DNA from: Mariprofundus erugo
GTDB taxonomy: Bacteria > Pseudomonadota > Zetaproteobacteria > Mariprofundales > Mariprofundaceae
Length of the DNA: 64,000 nucleotides
Assembly (NCBI RefSeq): GCF_005818865.1
Contig: NZ_VBRY01000003.1
Coordinates: 186,001 to 250,000, forward strand
Reading direction: 5' to 3'
Under the pieces are notes generated by a model. That model saw nothing but the letters and a program-made list of their open reading frames with translations, did no database searches and was not told the DNA's origin. This document shows positions 18,756 through 27,806 of this stretch, piece after piece. How positions within the stretch are numbered: position 1 is the stretch's first letter; every line of letters begins with the position of its first letter. Made by a program: the position numbers and the translations under genes.

Positions 18756-19669
18756 GTGCGGTCGATGTGAAACGTTTCGGGCGCACCGGCGTATTGATGG
18801 GTGGTACCTCTGCCGAGCGCGATGTATCGCTGCGTTCGGGCGCTGCTGTGCTGCGGGCTCTGACTGCCGCAGGTGTCGATGCTGTCGGCATCGACCTGCA
18901 GGATGACTGGGCGGCGCAGTTGCGTGCGGCCTCAATCGATACGGCATTCATCGCCTTGCATGGTACGCTGGGAGAAGACGGGTGTGTGCAGGGCCTGCTT
19001 GAAATTATGGGGATCCCCTATACCGGTTCGCGTGTGATGGCTTCGGCACTGTGCATGAACAAGCGTCTGTGCAAGCAGGTGCTGGATCAGGCCGGACTGA
19101 CAACCCCGGTGGAGATCCGGATCGCTGAAGGCGGGCCGGAAAGATATCCGGTATTTATCAAGCCGGTGGCGGAAGGCTCCAGTATTGGTCTGCACTATGT
19201 GGAGTCGGTTGAGGCCTGGCAGCAACTTGATCTTGATGCGGACATGCAATGGATTGCCGAAATGCCGGTTAAAGGCGTTGAAATTGCTGTGTCAGTGCTG
19301 GCTGGTGAGGCGCTGATGCCGGTTGAGGTGGCCCCGAAATCGGGGGTTTATGATTATACCTCCAAATATACGGCAGGTGCCACGGCCTACTTCTGCCCGG
19401 CCCGATTGCCGGCAGAGACATTGCGTTACTGCATGGAGCAGGCAGAAAAAGCAGTGGCTGCGGCCGGCTGCAGTGGGGCGCCGCGTGTGGATATGATCGT
19501 CGGCAGTGGTGGTGAGGCAGCCATTCTCGAGATTAATACCATCCCGGGCATGACTGAAACCAGCCTTCTGCCGAAGGCTGCTGCTGCAGCCGGTATTGAT
19601 TTTCAGCAGCTCTGCCTGCGTATCCTTGCAACAGCAGGGCTGGATTACGGACAGGAGGGCAAGCGTTGA
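18752..19669 (+). CDS. ddl: D-alanine:D-alanine ligase
   Basis: A 305-residue ATP-grasp enzyme making D-Ala-D-Ala. It has GVLMGGTSAERDVSLRSG near residue 13, HGTLGEDGCVQGLLE near 70, FIKPVAEGSSIGL near 133 and the metal-binding EINTIPGMT near 267. A GTG codon two positions upstream is in frame, but ATG at 18752 is preferred: GGGGAG lies 5 nt before it and ATGA overlaps the murB stop. It ends inside the ftsQ TTGA start. Confidence 0.95.
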   Translation: MSAVDVKRFGRTGVLMGGTSAERDVSLRSGAAVLRALTAAGVDAVGIDLQDDWAAQLRAASIDTAFIALHGTLGEDGCVQGLLEIMGIPYTGSRVMASALCMNKRLCKQVLDQAGLTTPVEIRIAEGGPERYPVFIKPVAEGSSIGLHYVESVEAWQQLDLDADMQWIAEMPVKGVEIAVSVLAGEALMPVEVAPKSGVYDYTSKYTAGATAYFCPARLPAETLRYCMEQAEKAVAAAGCSGAPRVDMIVGSGGEAAILEINTIPGMTETSLLPKAAAAAGIDFQQLCLRILATAGLDYGQEGKR

Positions 19670-20421
19670 CCCGCAATAATCAGCATCGCGTAGATCCTGC
19701 TGTGAAGCGGGCGGCACGTTTGCAGCTGCTGGCCAGAGTGGCGCGCATGGTGGCTGTCGTGGTTGTCACCGCCGGAGCGGCTCAGGGCGTCGTGTGGCTG
19801 AACGGGACGCTGAGCGTGAGTGAGTGGAATGTCACGGCACCGGAGTCAATCCGGCATGAGATTGAGAGCCGTCTGCAGGCGATGGATCAGCGTGACTTTC
19901 TCTCGACCCGCCCGGAGCTGCTGCGCCAGCGCTGGCTTGAGCAGATTCCGGATATGGAAGAGGTCCAGATCAGTCGTGTGCTGCCGCACCGTCTGCAGGT
20001 GACGGCGATTGCCAGAACACCGGAGGCACTGTGGCAGGATGAGCAGGATCGGGTTCACCTGCTGGATAGCCACGGCTATGCCTACCGTTTACTGGCACGG
20101 GGGGAGTCGCCGGATCTGCCGCTGTTGCGTGTGCGCGAGGAGCAGCTGCCTGCCGCGCACCGGTTGCTGGCTGTTTTGTCCCGTGATTCGGCCGAGAGGC
20201 TTGCTGCGTTGAGCGAGATCCATGCCGGCGGCAACCACTGGAAGCTCTATTTTGCGCGGGGCGCCGCATGGCTGCTGCCGCAGAAACAGGAAGAAAAATA
20301 TATCACGGCCGTTGCGGCCCAGCTGGCTCAGCCACGCTGGCGTACGGGACAATGGTCCGTGGATGCGAGAATTCAGTCCCGCTGGTTTATCAGGCCGGCC
20401 GGACATGAAGGGGTAATCTGA
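19666..20421 (+). CDS. ftsQ: Cell division protein FtsQ
   Basis: A 251-residue bitopic protein: basic cytoplasmic tail (1-28), one membrane helix (about 29-46), then a periplasmic POTRA domain (about 50-118) and a beta domain with the RVLPHRLQVTAIARTPEALW stretch. It scaffolds FtsL and FtsB in the divisome. The start codon is TTG (19666), supported by AGGAGG 8 nt upstream and by the TTGA overlap with the ddl stop. No ATG is suitably placed. Confidence 0.93.
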   Translation: MTRNNQHRVDPAVKRAARLQLLARVARMVAVVVVTAGAAQGVVWLNGTLSVSEWNVTAPESIRHEIESRLQAMDQRDFLSTRPELLRQRWLEQIPDMEEVQISRVLPHRLQVTAIARTPEALWQDEQDRVHLLDSHGYAYRLLARGESPDLPLLRVREEQLPAAHRLLAVLSRDSAERLAALSEIHAGGNHWKLYFARGAAWLLPQKQEEKYITAVAAQLAQPRWRTGQWSVDARIQSRWFIRPAGHEGVI

Positions 20422-21653
20422 TGGCGAAACATGATCAGTTGCTGGTCGGGCTGGATATAGGCACAAGCAAAATTGCCTGTATCGTTGCCGAAGCGTCGCC
20501 TGACGGCAAGGTGGATGTCATCGGTATCGGTACACATCCGTCGAGAGGTCTGCGCAAGGGCGTCGTGGTGAATATTGAGTCGACTGTCGAGTCGATACGG
20601 CTGGCTGTTGAAGAGGCTGAGCTGATGGCTGGCGTGAATATCCAGTCGGTCTTTACCGGCATTGCCGGCTCACATATCCGTGGTTATAACAGTCACGGCG
20701 TTGTTGCCACCAAAGACCATGAGGTCACTCAGGAAGATGTGGATCGCGTGATTGATGCGGCGCGGGCGATGAATATTCCTGCCGATCAGAAGGTGCTGCA
20801 CATCCTGCCGCAGGAGTACATCATCGATAGCCAGGATGGTATCCGTGAGCCGATCGGTATGAGCGGTGTCCGTCTGGAGGCCAAGGTGCACGTGGTGACC
20901 GGTGCCGTTTCATCGGCCCAGAATATCGTCAAGTGCTGTAACCGCTGTGATCTGGATGTCTCTGATATGGTGCTGGAGCAGGTTGCCTCGGCTGAGGCGG
21001 TCCTGATGCAGGATGAGAAGGATATTGGCTCGGTGCTGGTTGATATTGGCGGAGGCACGACCGACATCGCCGTTTTTCTGAATGGATCCATCCGTCATAC
21101 GCATGTGATTCCAATCGGTGGTGATCACCTGACCAACGATCTTGTGATAGGATTGCGCACCTCTGCTCGCGAGGCGGACCAGCTCAAGCGTCAGTATGGC
21201 GCCTGTATGACTTCGCTGGTTTCACCTGAGGAGCAGATCGAGATTCCCAGTGTCGGCGGCAGAGCACCGCGGCCGATGCCGCGTCAGGTGATGGCTCAGA
21301 TTCTGGAGCCGCGTGTGGAAGAGTTGTTTGAAATGATCCGTGATGAGTTGCAGCGCTCCGGATATCAGGAGCTGGTGGCTGCAGGCATGATTTTAACCGG
21401 CGGTTCCTCCCTGCTTGAAGGCATGGTGGAGCTGGCGGAAGAGATCTTTGATATGCCTGTACGTCTGGGACGTCCGCAGGGCGTTGGCGGGCTGGATGTG
21501 ATTGCCAGCCCCATGTATGCGACAGGGGTGGGGCTGATTTTGTATGGCCATCGCTATCGCCAGACACCGGTCAAACGGATGAAGGTGGCCGACAGGAATT
21601 TGTTTGCACGCGTATGGACGCGCATGCGCGGCTGGTTTGGAGATACAACCTAG
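20421..21653 (+). CDS. ftsA: Cell division protein FtsA
   Basis: A 410-residue actin-like ATPase that tethers FtsZ filaments to the membrane. It begins LLVGLDIGTSKIACIVAE (phosphate 1 loop), has the SHI-containing 1C domain, DIGGGTTDIAVF near residue 211 and LTGGSSLLEGM near 328. The C-terminus (NLFARVWTRMRGWFG) is an amphipathic membrane-targeting helix. The ATG overlaps the ftsQ stop by 1 nt. Last gene of the fully overlapping series. Confidence 0.97.
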   Translation: MAKHDQLLVGLDIGTSKIACIVAEASPDGKVDVIGIGTHPSRGLRKGVVVNIESTVESIRLAVEEAELMAGVNIQSVFTGIAGSHIRGYNSHGVVATKDHEVTQEDVDRVIDAARAMNIPADQKVLHILPQEYIIDSQDGIREPIGMSGVRLEAKVHVVTGAVSSAQNIVKCCNRCDLDVSDMVLEQVASAEAVLMQDEKDIGSVLVDIGGGTTDIAVFLNGSIRHTHVIPIGGDHLTNDLVIGLRTSAREADQLKRQYGACMTSLVSPEEQIEIPSVGGRAPRPMPRQVMAQILEPRVEELFEMIRDELQRSGYQELVAAGMILTGGSSLLEGMVELAEEIFDMPVRLGRPQGVGGLDVIASPMYATGVGLILYGHRYRQTPVKRMKVADRNLFARVWTRMRGWFGDTT

Positions 21654-21739
21654 CCATGACGATACAGGAAACAGTTATGAACAACAGAGATATAGATATT
21701 GATAAACATACAGAATCGGGGCTAGTGGAGGAAAAGGTT

Positions 21740-22918
21740 ATGACTGCATTATATACACTTGAAGATACAGCAGCGCTTTCAGCAAGAATCAAGGTCATCG
21801 GTGTCGGTGGCGGCGGTGGTAATGCGCTGAACAACATGATTGATCAGAAGCTGCGTGGCGTTGAATTTATTGTTGCCAACACCGATGCACAGGCTATCGA
21901 TCGCAATCATGCCGAAATCAAGCTTCAGCTTGGTGCCGATATCACCCGTGGTCTGGGTGCAGGTGCCAATCCCGGTATCGGGCGTGAGGCGGCAGAGGCC
22001 GAGCGGGATCGCATCCGTGAGTTTATGCAGGACACCGAGATGGTCTTTATTACTGCCGGTATGGGTGGTGGTACAGGTACCGGTGCGGCACCTGTGATTG
22101 CCGAAGTCGCGCGTGAAATGGGCGTGCTGACGGTCGCCGTTGTGACCAAGCCGTTCAGCTTTGAAGGCAAGCGCCGTATGCGTCAGGCTGAGGCCGGCAT
22201 TGCCGAGCTGCGCAAATATGTGGATACGCTGATCACCATTCCGAATCAGAAACTGATCGGTGCGGTTGGCAAGAATACCAGTATGCTGGAGGCGTTCCGC
22301 AAGGCGGACGACGTGCTGCTGCAGGCTGTTCGCGGTATTGCCGAGCTGATTACCCACACCGGCTATATGAACGTCGACTTTGCCGATGTGAAGGCAGTGA
22401 TGAGTGAGACGCGCGGCGTGGCGATGATGGGATCCGGTGTCGCTTCCGGTGAGAGCCGTGCGATCGAGGCTGCAGAGCGCGCTATTTCTTCGCCGCTGCT
22501 GGAGGATATCGATATCCACGGTGCACAGGGCATTCTGGTGAACGTAACCGGTAACGAGGATATGACCCTGGCCGAGTACGATGAGGCGGTTTCGATTATC
22601 TATAATATGGCCGATGAGGATGCCAATATCATTTGCGGTATGGTCTATGATCAGGATGCCGGAGATGAAATCCGCGTGACGGTTGTGGCGACAGGTCTTT
22701 CCGGTGAGTCATCGTTGCGTCTTGCTGCTGAAGCACGTGAAAAAGAGGTGGTAAAACCTGCGGCCGCCCGTGTTCCGAGTGTGCCAATGGGGACGATTCC
22801 AATGCAGAAGACCGCCAACCAGCAGCCGGCCAAGCCACAGCCAATGCCGTTTGAACAGCCTGGTTTTAATGATGATGAATTTGCCGTGCCGACCTTCCTG
22901 CGCCGGCAGGCAGACTGA
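21740..22918 (+). CDS. ftsZ: Cell division GTPase FtsZ
   Basis: A 392-residue tubulin-like GTPase that builds the Z ring. It has IKVIGVGGGGGNALNNM near residue 17, the tubulin signature GMGGGTGTGAAPV near 111 and the T7-loop region near 205-215. A proline/glutamine-rich linker leads to the conserved C-terminal peptide DDEFAVPTFLRRQ that binds FtsA. The frame is open up to 42 codons further upstream; 21740 is chosen because GGAGG lies 8 nt before it and it gives the usual short N-terminus, but an ATG at 21677 (preceded by AGGAAACAG) is possible. It is the first junction in the cluster with a gap (86 nt). Confidence 0.96.
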   Translation: MTALYTLEDTAALSARIKVIGVGGGGGNALNNMIDQKLRGVEFIVANTDAQAIDRNHAEIKLQLGADITRGLGAGANPGIGREAAEAERDRIREFMQDTEMVFITAGMGGGTGTGAAPVIAEVAREMGVLTVAVVTKPFSFEGKRRMRQAEAGIAELRKYVDTLITIPNQKLIGAVGKNTSMLEAFRKADDVLLQAVRGIAELITHTGYMNVDFADVKAVMSETRGVAMMGSGVASGESRAIEAAERAISSPLLEDIDIHGAQGILVNVTGNEDMTLAEYDEAVSIIYNMADEDANIICGMVYDQDAGDEIRVTVVATGLSGESSLRLAAEAREKEVVKPAAARVPSVPMGTIPMQKTANQQPAKPQPMPFEQPGFNDDEFAVPTFLRRQAD

Positions 22919-22934
22919 TTGCGGTGATGGCGGA

Positions 22935-22980
22935 GCATGCGGTTTATACAGGTGATGAACGCTCTGTATAACCCGCATGC
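22935..22980. other. Strong hairpin in the ftsZ-lpxC gap
   Basis: A 17-bp stem with one mismatch, GCATGCGGTTTATACAG (22935-22951) against CTGTATAACCCGCATGC (22964-22980), around a 12-nt loop, starting 17 nt after the ftsZ stop. No T tract follows, so it could be an mRNA-stabilising 3' structure, a processing site or an attenuator rather than a normal terminator. Confidence 0.6.
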
Positions 22981-23043
22981 AGGCCTCACAACGGGGTGAA
23001 ATGTTGTGCTGCGGCTATTTTATGGCAGTCTGCGCATGGATTT

Positions 23044-23072
23044 TAACCTGTGAATGATGCCAAGGCAGGTTA
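23044..23072. other. Inverted repeat in the lpxC leader region
   Basis: TAACCTG (23044-23050) and CAGGTTA (23066-23072) form a perfect 7-bp inverted repeat with a 15-nt spacer about 90 nt upstream of lpxC. It may be part of the leader or a binding site. No clear promoter was found in this 243-bp gap. Confidence 0.3.
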
Positions 23073-23161
23073 CAAGTGATACAGCTCATAGTCGTGGAAC
23101 GTAAGTTTTCCGATCATTGGCACCCGCGTTGTAGCTTTGCCCGTAACGGAAGGAGGCATAC

Positions 23162-24061
23162 ATGATTGCACAGAGAACACTGGATCATTCGATTCGATGT
23201 AGCGGTATCGGGCTGCATTCCGGTCGCAAGATTCAACTGGTGTTACACCCTGCTGCTGAAAACAGCGGTATTACGTTTGTGCGCTCCGATCTTGGTGTCG
23301 AGATTCCGGCGCGTGCTGATCAGGTGACGGATACACGCCTGTGCACCACGATTGGTCAGGGCAATGCCTGTATTTCTACGGTGGAGCATCTTCTCTCCGC
23401 CTTTGCCGGTCTTGGTGTGGACAATGCCCGTATTGAGGTCAGTGGTCCTGAAGTGCCGATTATGGATGGCTCCTCGGCGCCGTTTGTGTTTCTGATCCAG
23501 TGCGCCGGCATCCGCGAACAGTCGCGCGCCAAAAAAGTGATGCGTATTCTCAAGCGCGTCGAGGTGGAAGAGGGTAACAAGCGTTGCGCCCTTTATCCTG
23601 CGGCCGGATTCAGTATTTCCTATCTGCTGGATTATGATCACCCGCTGCTTCGTCGTCGTCGCGTTAAAATCGACTTTTCACGTCAGGCTTATACCCGTGA
23701 AATCAGTCGTGCCCGTACCTTCGGTTTCCTGCATGAGGTTGAGGCGCTGCAGAAGGCGGGACTCGCTCTCGGCGGCTCTCTGGAAAATGCCGTTGTGCTT
23801 GATACGCACCGGGTGGTGAATGAAGGTGGCTTGCGTTACGAGGATGAGTGCGTGCGCCACAAGATTCTCGATACCCTGGGCGATCTTTCCCTATCCGGTT
23901 ACCCGATTGTCGGTGCCTTTGAGGGGGAATTGACCGGCCATGATATGAACCACAAGCTGGTGATGACGTTACTGGCCGACCCTTCAAGCTACCGGATCGA
24001 AGAGCTGGAGGCGGAAAAACAGTCTGCGGCGGTGATGCTCGGTCGTCCGCAACAAGCGTAA
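23162..24061 (+). CDS. lpxC: UDP-3-O-acyl-N-acetylglucosamine deacetylase LpxC
   Basis: A 299-residue zinc amidase, the committed step of lipid A synthesis. Conserved segments include RCSGIGLHSGRKI near residue 12, TVEHLLSAFAGLGVDNA (zinc His) near 74, PIMDGSSAPF near 99 and VRHKILDTLGDLSL (zinc His and Asp) near 234. AAGGAGG lies 5 nt before the ATG. Its place at the end of dcw matches many gammaproteobacteria. A terminator follows. Confidence 0.97.
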   Translation: MIAQRTLDHSIRCSGIGLHSGRKIQLVLHPAAENSGITFVRSDLGVEIPARADQVTDTRLCTTIGQGNACISTVEHLLSAFAGLGVDNARIEVSGPEVPIMDGSSAPFVFLIQCAGIREQSRAKKVMRILKRVEVEEGNKRCALYPAAGFSISYLLDYDHPLLRRRRVKIDFSRQAYTREISRARTFGFLHEVEALQKAGLALGGSLENAVVLDTHRVVNEGGLRYEDECVRHKILDTLGDLSLSGYPIVGAFEGELTGHDMNHKLVMTLLADPSSYRIEELEAEKQSAAVMLGRPQQA

Positions 24062-24082
24062 CAGCACCTTCACGATGATTTT

Positions 24083-24113
24083 CAGGCCGGCTTTGTCCGG
24101 CCTGTTTTCTTTT
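24083..24113 (+). terminator. Intrinsic terminator of lpxC
   Basis: Perfect 8-bp stem CAGGCCGG/CCGGCCTG with a 6-nt loop followed by TTTTCTTTT. It marks the end of the dcw transcript and lies against the convergent sensor kinase gene. Confidence 0.9.
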
Positions 24114-24114
24114 A

Positions 24115-26706
24115 TCACACAGAATCTGATGGACGGTTGAGCTTCTGCGCGATCAGCTGACTGATGGCTTCAATGGTAAATGGTTTGCTGATGATCGTTT
24201 CATCGCCCATGCCGGCTAGAATGCTTTTATCATAACCGGTGGCAAAGATGATCCGCGCATGCGGATTGATGGTGCGGATGGCGATGGCCGCTTCGTGGCC
24301 GCCCATGACGGGCATGACCAGATCGAAAATACATAGTGCGATGGTTGATGCATGGGCTGAATAGAGTTCGACTGCCTCCCGACCGTGCGCGGCAATCATC
24401 ACCCGGTAGCCCATCTCCTCCAGCACCTCCTTGCCCGTTTCACGAATATGCTGCTCATCATCCGCCAGCAGAATCCATGCGCCCTCGCCATCGCATGGCG
24501 GTGCGCTTTGCCACTCACCTGGCTCTGTGGTGCCGGTTGCCTCGCTTAACGGGAGATAGATGTGGAATGTGGTACCTTTGTCGGCTGCACTTTCCACTTC
24601 GATAAAACCGCCGTGGGTCTGGATGGCACCGAACACCATGGCCAGTCCGAGGCCGGTTCCCTTGCCCTGCTCCTTGGTGGTAAAAAATGGCTCATACAGA
24701 TGCTTCATCTGCTCAGCCGGAATGCCACAGCCATTATCGCTGACGCTCAGCAGCGCATAACGGCCGGGGGGAATATGTGGCCGGCTGCGGAGAAACGGTT
24801 CATCCGTGGAGAATGGGGCAAGACGTATCTCTATGTGCGGCTGGGCAATGCCGTCAAGGGCATCGCGGGCGTTATTGACCAGGTTCAGCATCACCTGATG
24901 CAGCTGCCCCTTGTCTCCGAGAATGGTCATCTCTTCACTGCAGATCTCTTCTGTCATGACGATGTTTTCAGGCACCGCCGTGTGTATGAAGCTGGAAAGC
25001 TCACGGATAAACGGGACCAGCGCCACCGGTTTCATGCTGACCACACCTTTGCGGGCAAACGTCAGCAGCTGCTGAATCATCTCAGCAGCACGGAAGGAGA
25101 GCAGCTCAACATTTGCCAGCTTTTCCATGGCTGCGGATTCAGCCGGGATCTTTCGTTTGGCCAGGTAGAGGTTGCCGGTCATGCCTGCGAGCATATTATT
25201 GAAATCATGGGCGATGCCGCCGACCAGTGTGCCGATCGCCTCCATCTTCTGCGACTGGCGCAACTGCTCCTCCAGCATGTTCTGTCTGCTCATATCCTGT
25301 TGTACGGCGACAAAGTGGGTGATGCGGTCATGGTGATGGATGGCTGCAATACTCATCAGTACAGGGTAGAGGGAGCCATCCTTTTTGCGGTTGGTCAGGG
25401 TGCCATGCCAGGTCTGGCCGGTGAGAATGGTCTGCCACAGCTCCTGATAAAAGGTTTCGGATTGCTGTCGGCTGTTCAGCAACCGGGGGGATTTTCCGAT
25501 GACTTCGGTGGCGGTGAAGCCGGTGTTACGGGTAAATGCACTGTTTACATATTCAATGATGCCATTGTGATCGGTAATGATGATCGCTTCACCCAGCTGC
25601 TCCATGGCCAGGGTCATCTTTTCCAGGGCAGACTGACGCTGTTCGATGGCATGAATCATACGGTTGAACGAGCGACCGAGCGTATCGATTTCACGGTAGC
25701 GGGAGGGGGCCATGGTACCGGTATAGTCACCATCGGCGGCCTCTTTCATGACCTGTGTCAATTGGCTGACCGGTGCCAGCAGGCGCCGGATCCAGAGCAG
25801 GCCGACGATGGCAAACAGCATATGCAGAAAGATGACGATAGTGACCAGTATGTGCTGGGCCCGGGTGATCTCGGCATCGATGCTGGCTGCCGGTATTTCC
25901 GAGATGATGCCCCATTCGAGTGTATGTACGAGGGTGCCGATACCGAAGACGGCTTGTCCGTTGATGCCTGGAAAAATGGTGTGGCGGTGCCACTCCTCTC
26001 TGGCCAGCAGTGCACGTACGATCGGTTTTTCTGATAGCAGCGCTCCCTGTTGCAGGGCATGGTCAGCCAGTCTGGTGAGGAGGGAGCCTCGTCCGTCGGT
26101 CAGGTAGGTTCTGGAGTGATGGGCGGGAAGCCTTGATTGAATGCTCTGCCAGAACTCATCCATATGAATGGCACCGATCATCACGCCCAAGCTCTTGTCA
26201 CCGGCTATGAGCGGAATCGCGATGAGAAAGCCAAGCTGGTTGTCCGCCAGCCTCCGCGGCGAGCCGATAAAGATACGTCCGTGCATCGGAACAGCGAAGG
26301 CCGGGGTTGAGCGACTCATCCGGTCAGCTGAAAAAGCGGCCATGTTGGCGGTTGCGATGACCTGAGCAGAGGGACCAAGGATGACGATGGATGAGATTTC
26401 CGCATCGCGCCGGTTGAGTGTGGCGATCAGCTCACGAACCGCGTCGGTGCTACCCTGATGGCCCAATATATAGGCGACGGTGTCGGATTTGCTCTGTAAC
26501 ACAGCCGTGAGGCGGTCCATTTCAAGATAGAGCGTGGTGGCCAGCTCTTTATGATAGAGCTCTTCACTGAGCATGGCCCGATCAAGCAGCAGGCTGTGGG
26601 CCTGGCTGGAGAGCCAGGGGGCAAGTACAGCTGCAGGCAACAGCGATGCCAGAATAATCAGGCTGTACCAGAGGCGGCTCAGCGGAATACTAGTGAACAG
26701 GGACAC
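24115..26706 (-). CDS. Membrane hybrid sensor histidine kinase (Cache-HAMP-PAS-HK-REC)
   Basis: An 863-residue kinase. Membrane helix 1 is about 11-31; a periplasmic Cache-like sensor spans about 35-280; membrane helix 2 is about 285-305. A HAMP region (305-357) and one PAS domain (about 362-475) follow. The HisKA domain has GGIAHDFNN (His500), the HATPase has DNGCGI and GTGLGLAM, and a C-terminal receiver has Asp795 in FDLVMP. Start codon is GTG at 26706, 21 nt after the stop of a substrate-binding lipoprotein gene, so the two are almost certainly co-transcribed. The kinase core closely resembles that of the 2427-residue kinase at 46240-53523. Confidence 0.9.
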   Translation of the reverse strand: MSLFTSIPLSRLWYSLIILASLLPAAVLAPWLSSQAHSLLLDRAMLSEELYHKELATTLYLEMDRLTAVLQSKSDTVAYILGHQGSTDAVRELIATLNRRDAEISSIVILGPSAQVIATANMAAFSADRMSRSTPAFAVPMHGRIFIGSPRRLADNQLGFLIAIPLIAGDKSLGVMIGAIHMDEFWQSIQSRLPAHHSRTYLTDGRGSLLTRLADHALQQGALLSEKPIVRALLAREEWHRHTIFPGINGQAVFGIGTLVHTLEWGIISEIPAASIDAEITRAQHILVTIVIFLHMLFAIVGLLWIRRLLAPVSQLTQVMKEAADGDYTGTMAPSRYREIDTLGRSFNRMIHAIEQRQSALEKMTLAMEQLGEAIIITDHNGIIEYVNSAFTRNTGFTATEVIGKSPRLLNSRQQSETFYQELWQTILTGQTWHGTLTNRKKDGSLYPVLMSIAAIHHHDRITHFVAVQQDMSRQNMLEEQLRQSQKMEAIGTLVGGIAHDFNNMLAGMTGNLYLAKRKIPAESAAMEKLANVELLSFRAAEMIQQLLTFARKGVVSMKPVALVPFIRELSSFIHTAVPENIVMTEEICSEEMTILGDKGQLHQVMLNLVNNARDALDGIAQPHIEIRLAPFSTDEPFLRSRPHIPPGRYALLSVSDNGCGIPAEQMKHLYEPFFTTKEQGKGTGLGLAMVFGAIQTHGGFIEVESAADKGTTFHIYLPLSEATGTTEPGEWQSAPPCDGEGAWILLADDEQHIRETGKEVLEEMGYRVMIAAHGREAVELYSAHASTIALCIFDLVMPVMGGHEAAIAIRTINPHARIIFATGYDKSILAGMGDETIISKPFTIEAISQLIAQKLNRPSDSV

Positions 26707-26727
26707 GCAATCTCTGTGCTTGACGAC

Positions 26728-27741
26728 TCAACGCGCAGTCTCTGCGGTTGCTTTCAGAATGAAGCGCTGGTCGGTGTAATCGGCAAGGTTTTCAGGCAGC
26801 TCTTTCCATAGCCCCATGTCAACCATGACCTCTGCCAGTGCCCTGATCCGATCGTCACTCGGGATCATATCGGAGTAGTCAATCCAGTCAGCCGGCTGTG
26901 TTAGCACCTGCTCAAATACAGCGGCACTGGAGCCGGTATAATCCTCGCCCATGACAGCAGCCTGATGCGGATTTTTTTCAATGAACAGACCGCCTTTTTT
27001 GAGGGCAGTGATAAGCTGTTGCAGCTGATCCGGGTGTTCGCTGATAAAGCGGTCCGAGGCTAGAAAAACATGGTCCGGGTGGTTGTGCCAGATCGTTGGC
27101 GAGATCGCCGCCATCCAGCCGATACCAAGGGTGACAGATTTGTTCCCCTCCGGTTCGCCAACGACAAAGCCGTCGATCTCTCCCCGTTTGAGTGAGGTAA
27201 TCATATCCCGCGGCGGCATGCCGACGACGGTGACATCGCTGTAGGGCACATGGTGTTGTTTCAATGCCAGGTAGAGCAGCAGATGGTGCTGCGAGAAGAT
27301 ATGGGGTACGGCAATAATCGCTTTTTTTCCTTTCAGGGCATCGATGCTTTTATACTGCTTCGACAGCACAAAACCATTGCCATTACGGTCTGCCAGCATC
27401 ACGATCTTTGCCGGCAGCCCCTCTCTGATCATCTGCATTGCCAGCGGAGACAAAATAAATGTACCGGCCAGCTCACCGCTTTTCATCTGCCGGATCACAT
27501 CATTCCAGTCATGGTTCTGGACTGTTTTAAGGTGAAAGGTGGTCAGCTCCTGTTGCATCCTGTTTTCAACGATGGCGAGTGAGAGGTGGCCGCCACAGAT
27601 CAGCCGGCCGATTTTTACTTCACTACCGTTCTGGCTGTCATGCTGCGGCGGCTGACTGCTGGGCTCGTTACTACAGCCAGCCGGTAGCAGTGTGGCAAGC
27701 AGCAGGAGCAGAACTGTTTTTATCATCTGACTCGGTTGCAC
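26728..27741 (-). CDS. Periplasmic substrate-binding lipoprotein (NrtA/SsuA-like)
   Basis: A 337-residue ABC-type solute-binding protein of the nitrate/sulfonate/thiamine-precursor class. A signal peptide ends in the lipobox LPAGC (Cys23). The mature part has typical elements: VKIGRL start, MKSGELAGTFI, the LKGKKAIIAVPHIFSQHH hinge region and GEIDGFVVGEPEG. The ligand cannot be deduced. Start is GTG at 27741 because AAGGAGG lies 9 nt upstream; the next ATG is 15 nt further. No permease or ATPase gene is near. Instead a membrane sensor kinase follows, suggesting a sensing rather than transport role. Confidence 0.82.
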   Translation of the reverse strand: MQPSQMIKTVLLLLLATLLPAGCSNEPSSQPPQHDSQNGSEVKIGRLICGGHLSLAIVENRMQQELTTFHLKTVQNHDWNDVIRQMKSGELAGTFILSPLAMQMIREGLPAKIVMLADRNGNGFVLSKQYKSIDALKGKKAIIAVPHIFSQHHLLLYLALKQHHVPYSDVTVVGMPPRDMITSLKRGEIDGFVVGEPEGNKSVTLGIGWMAAISPTIWHNHPDHVFLASDRFISEHPDQLQQLITALKKGGLFIEKNPHQAAVMGEDYTGSSAAVFEQVLTQPADWIDYSDMIPSDDRIRALAEVMVDMGLWKELPENLADYTDQRFILKATAETAR

Positions 27742-27784
27742 GGGGTTAAACCTCCTTCCGGCGAGAGGGCACGGTAGCGGTACG

Positions 27785-27806
27785 GAATCGTATTTGTAAA
27801 CGATTC
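27785..27806. other. Inverted repeat at the pyk 3' end
   Basis: GAATCGT (27785-27791) and ACGATTC (27800-27806) make a perfect 7-bp stem with an 8-nt loop, just overlapping the pyk stop codon and about 45 nt upstream of the lipoprotein start. It may be a weak terminator or an operator. Confidence 0.35.

Noticed and set aside
24562-26034. 490-codon open frame on the + strand opposite the membrane hybrid kinase
   Set aside because: It lies wholly antisense to a kinase with all motifs intact, and its translation shows no family or domain. Long antisense frames are expected in codon-biased, GC-rich genes.
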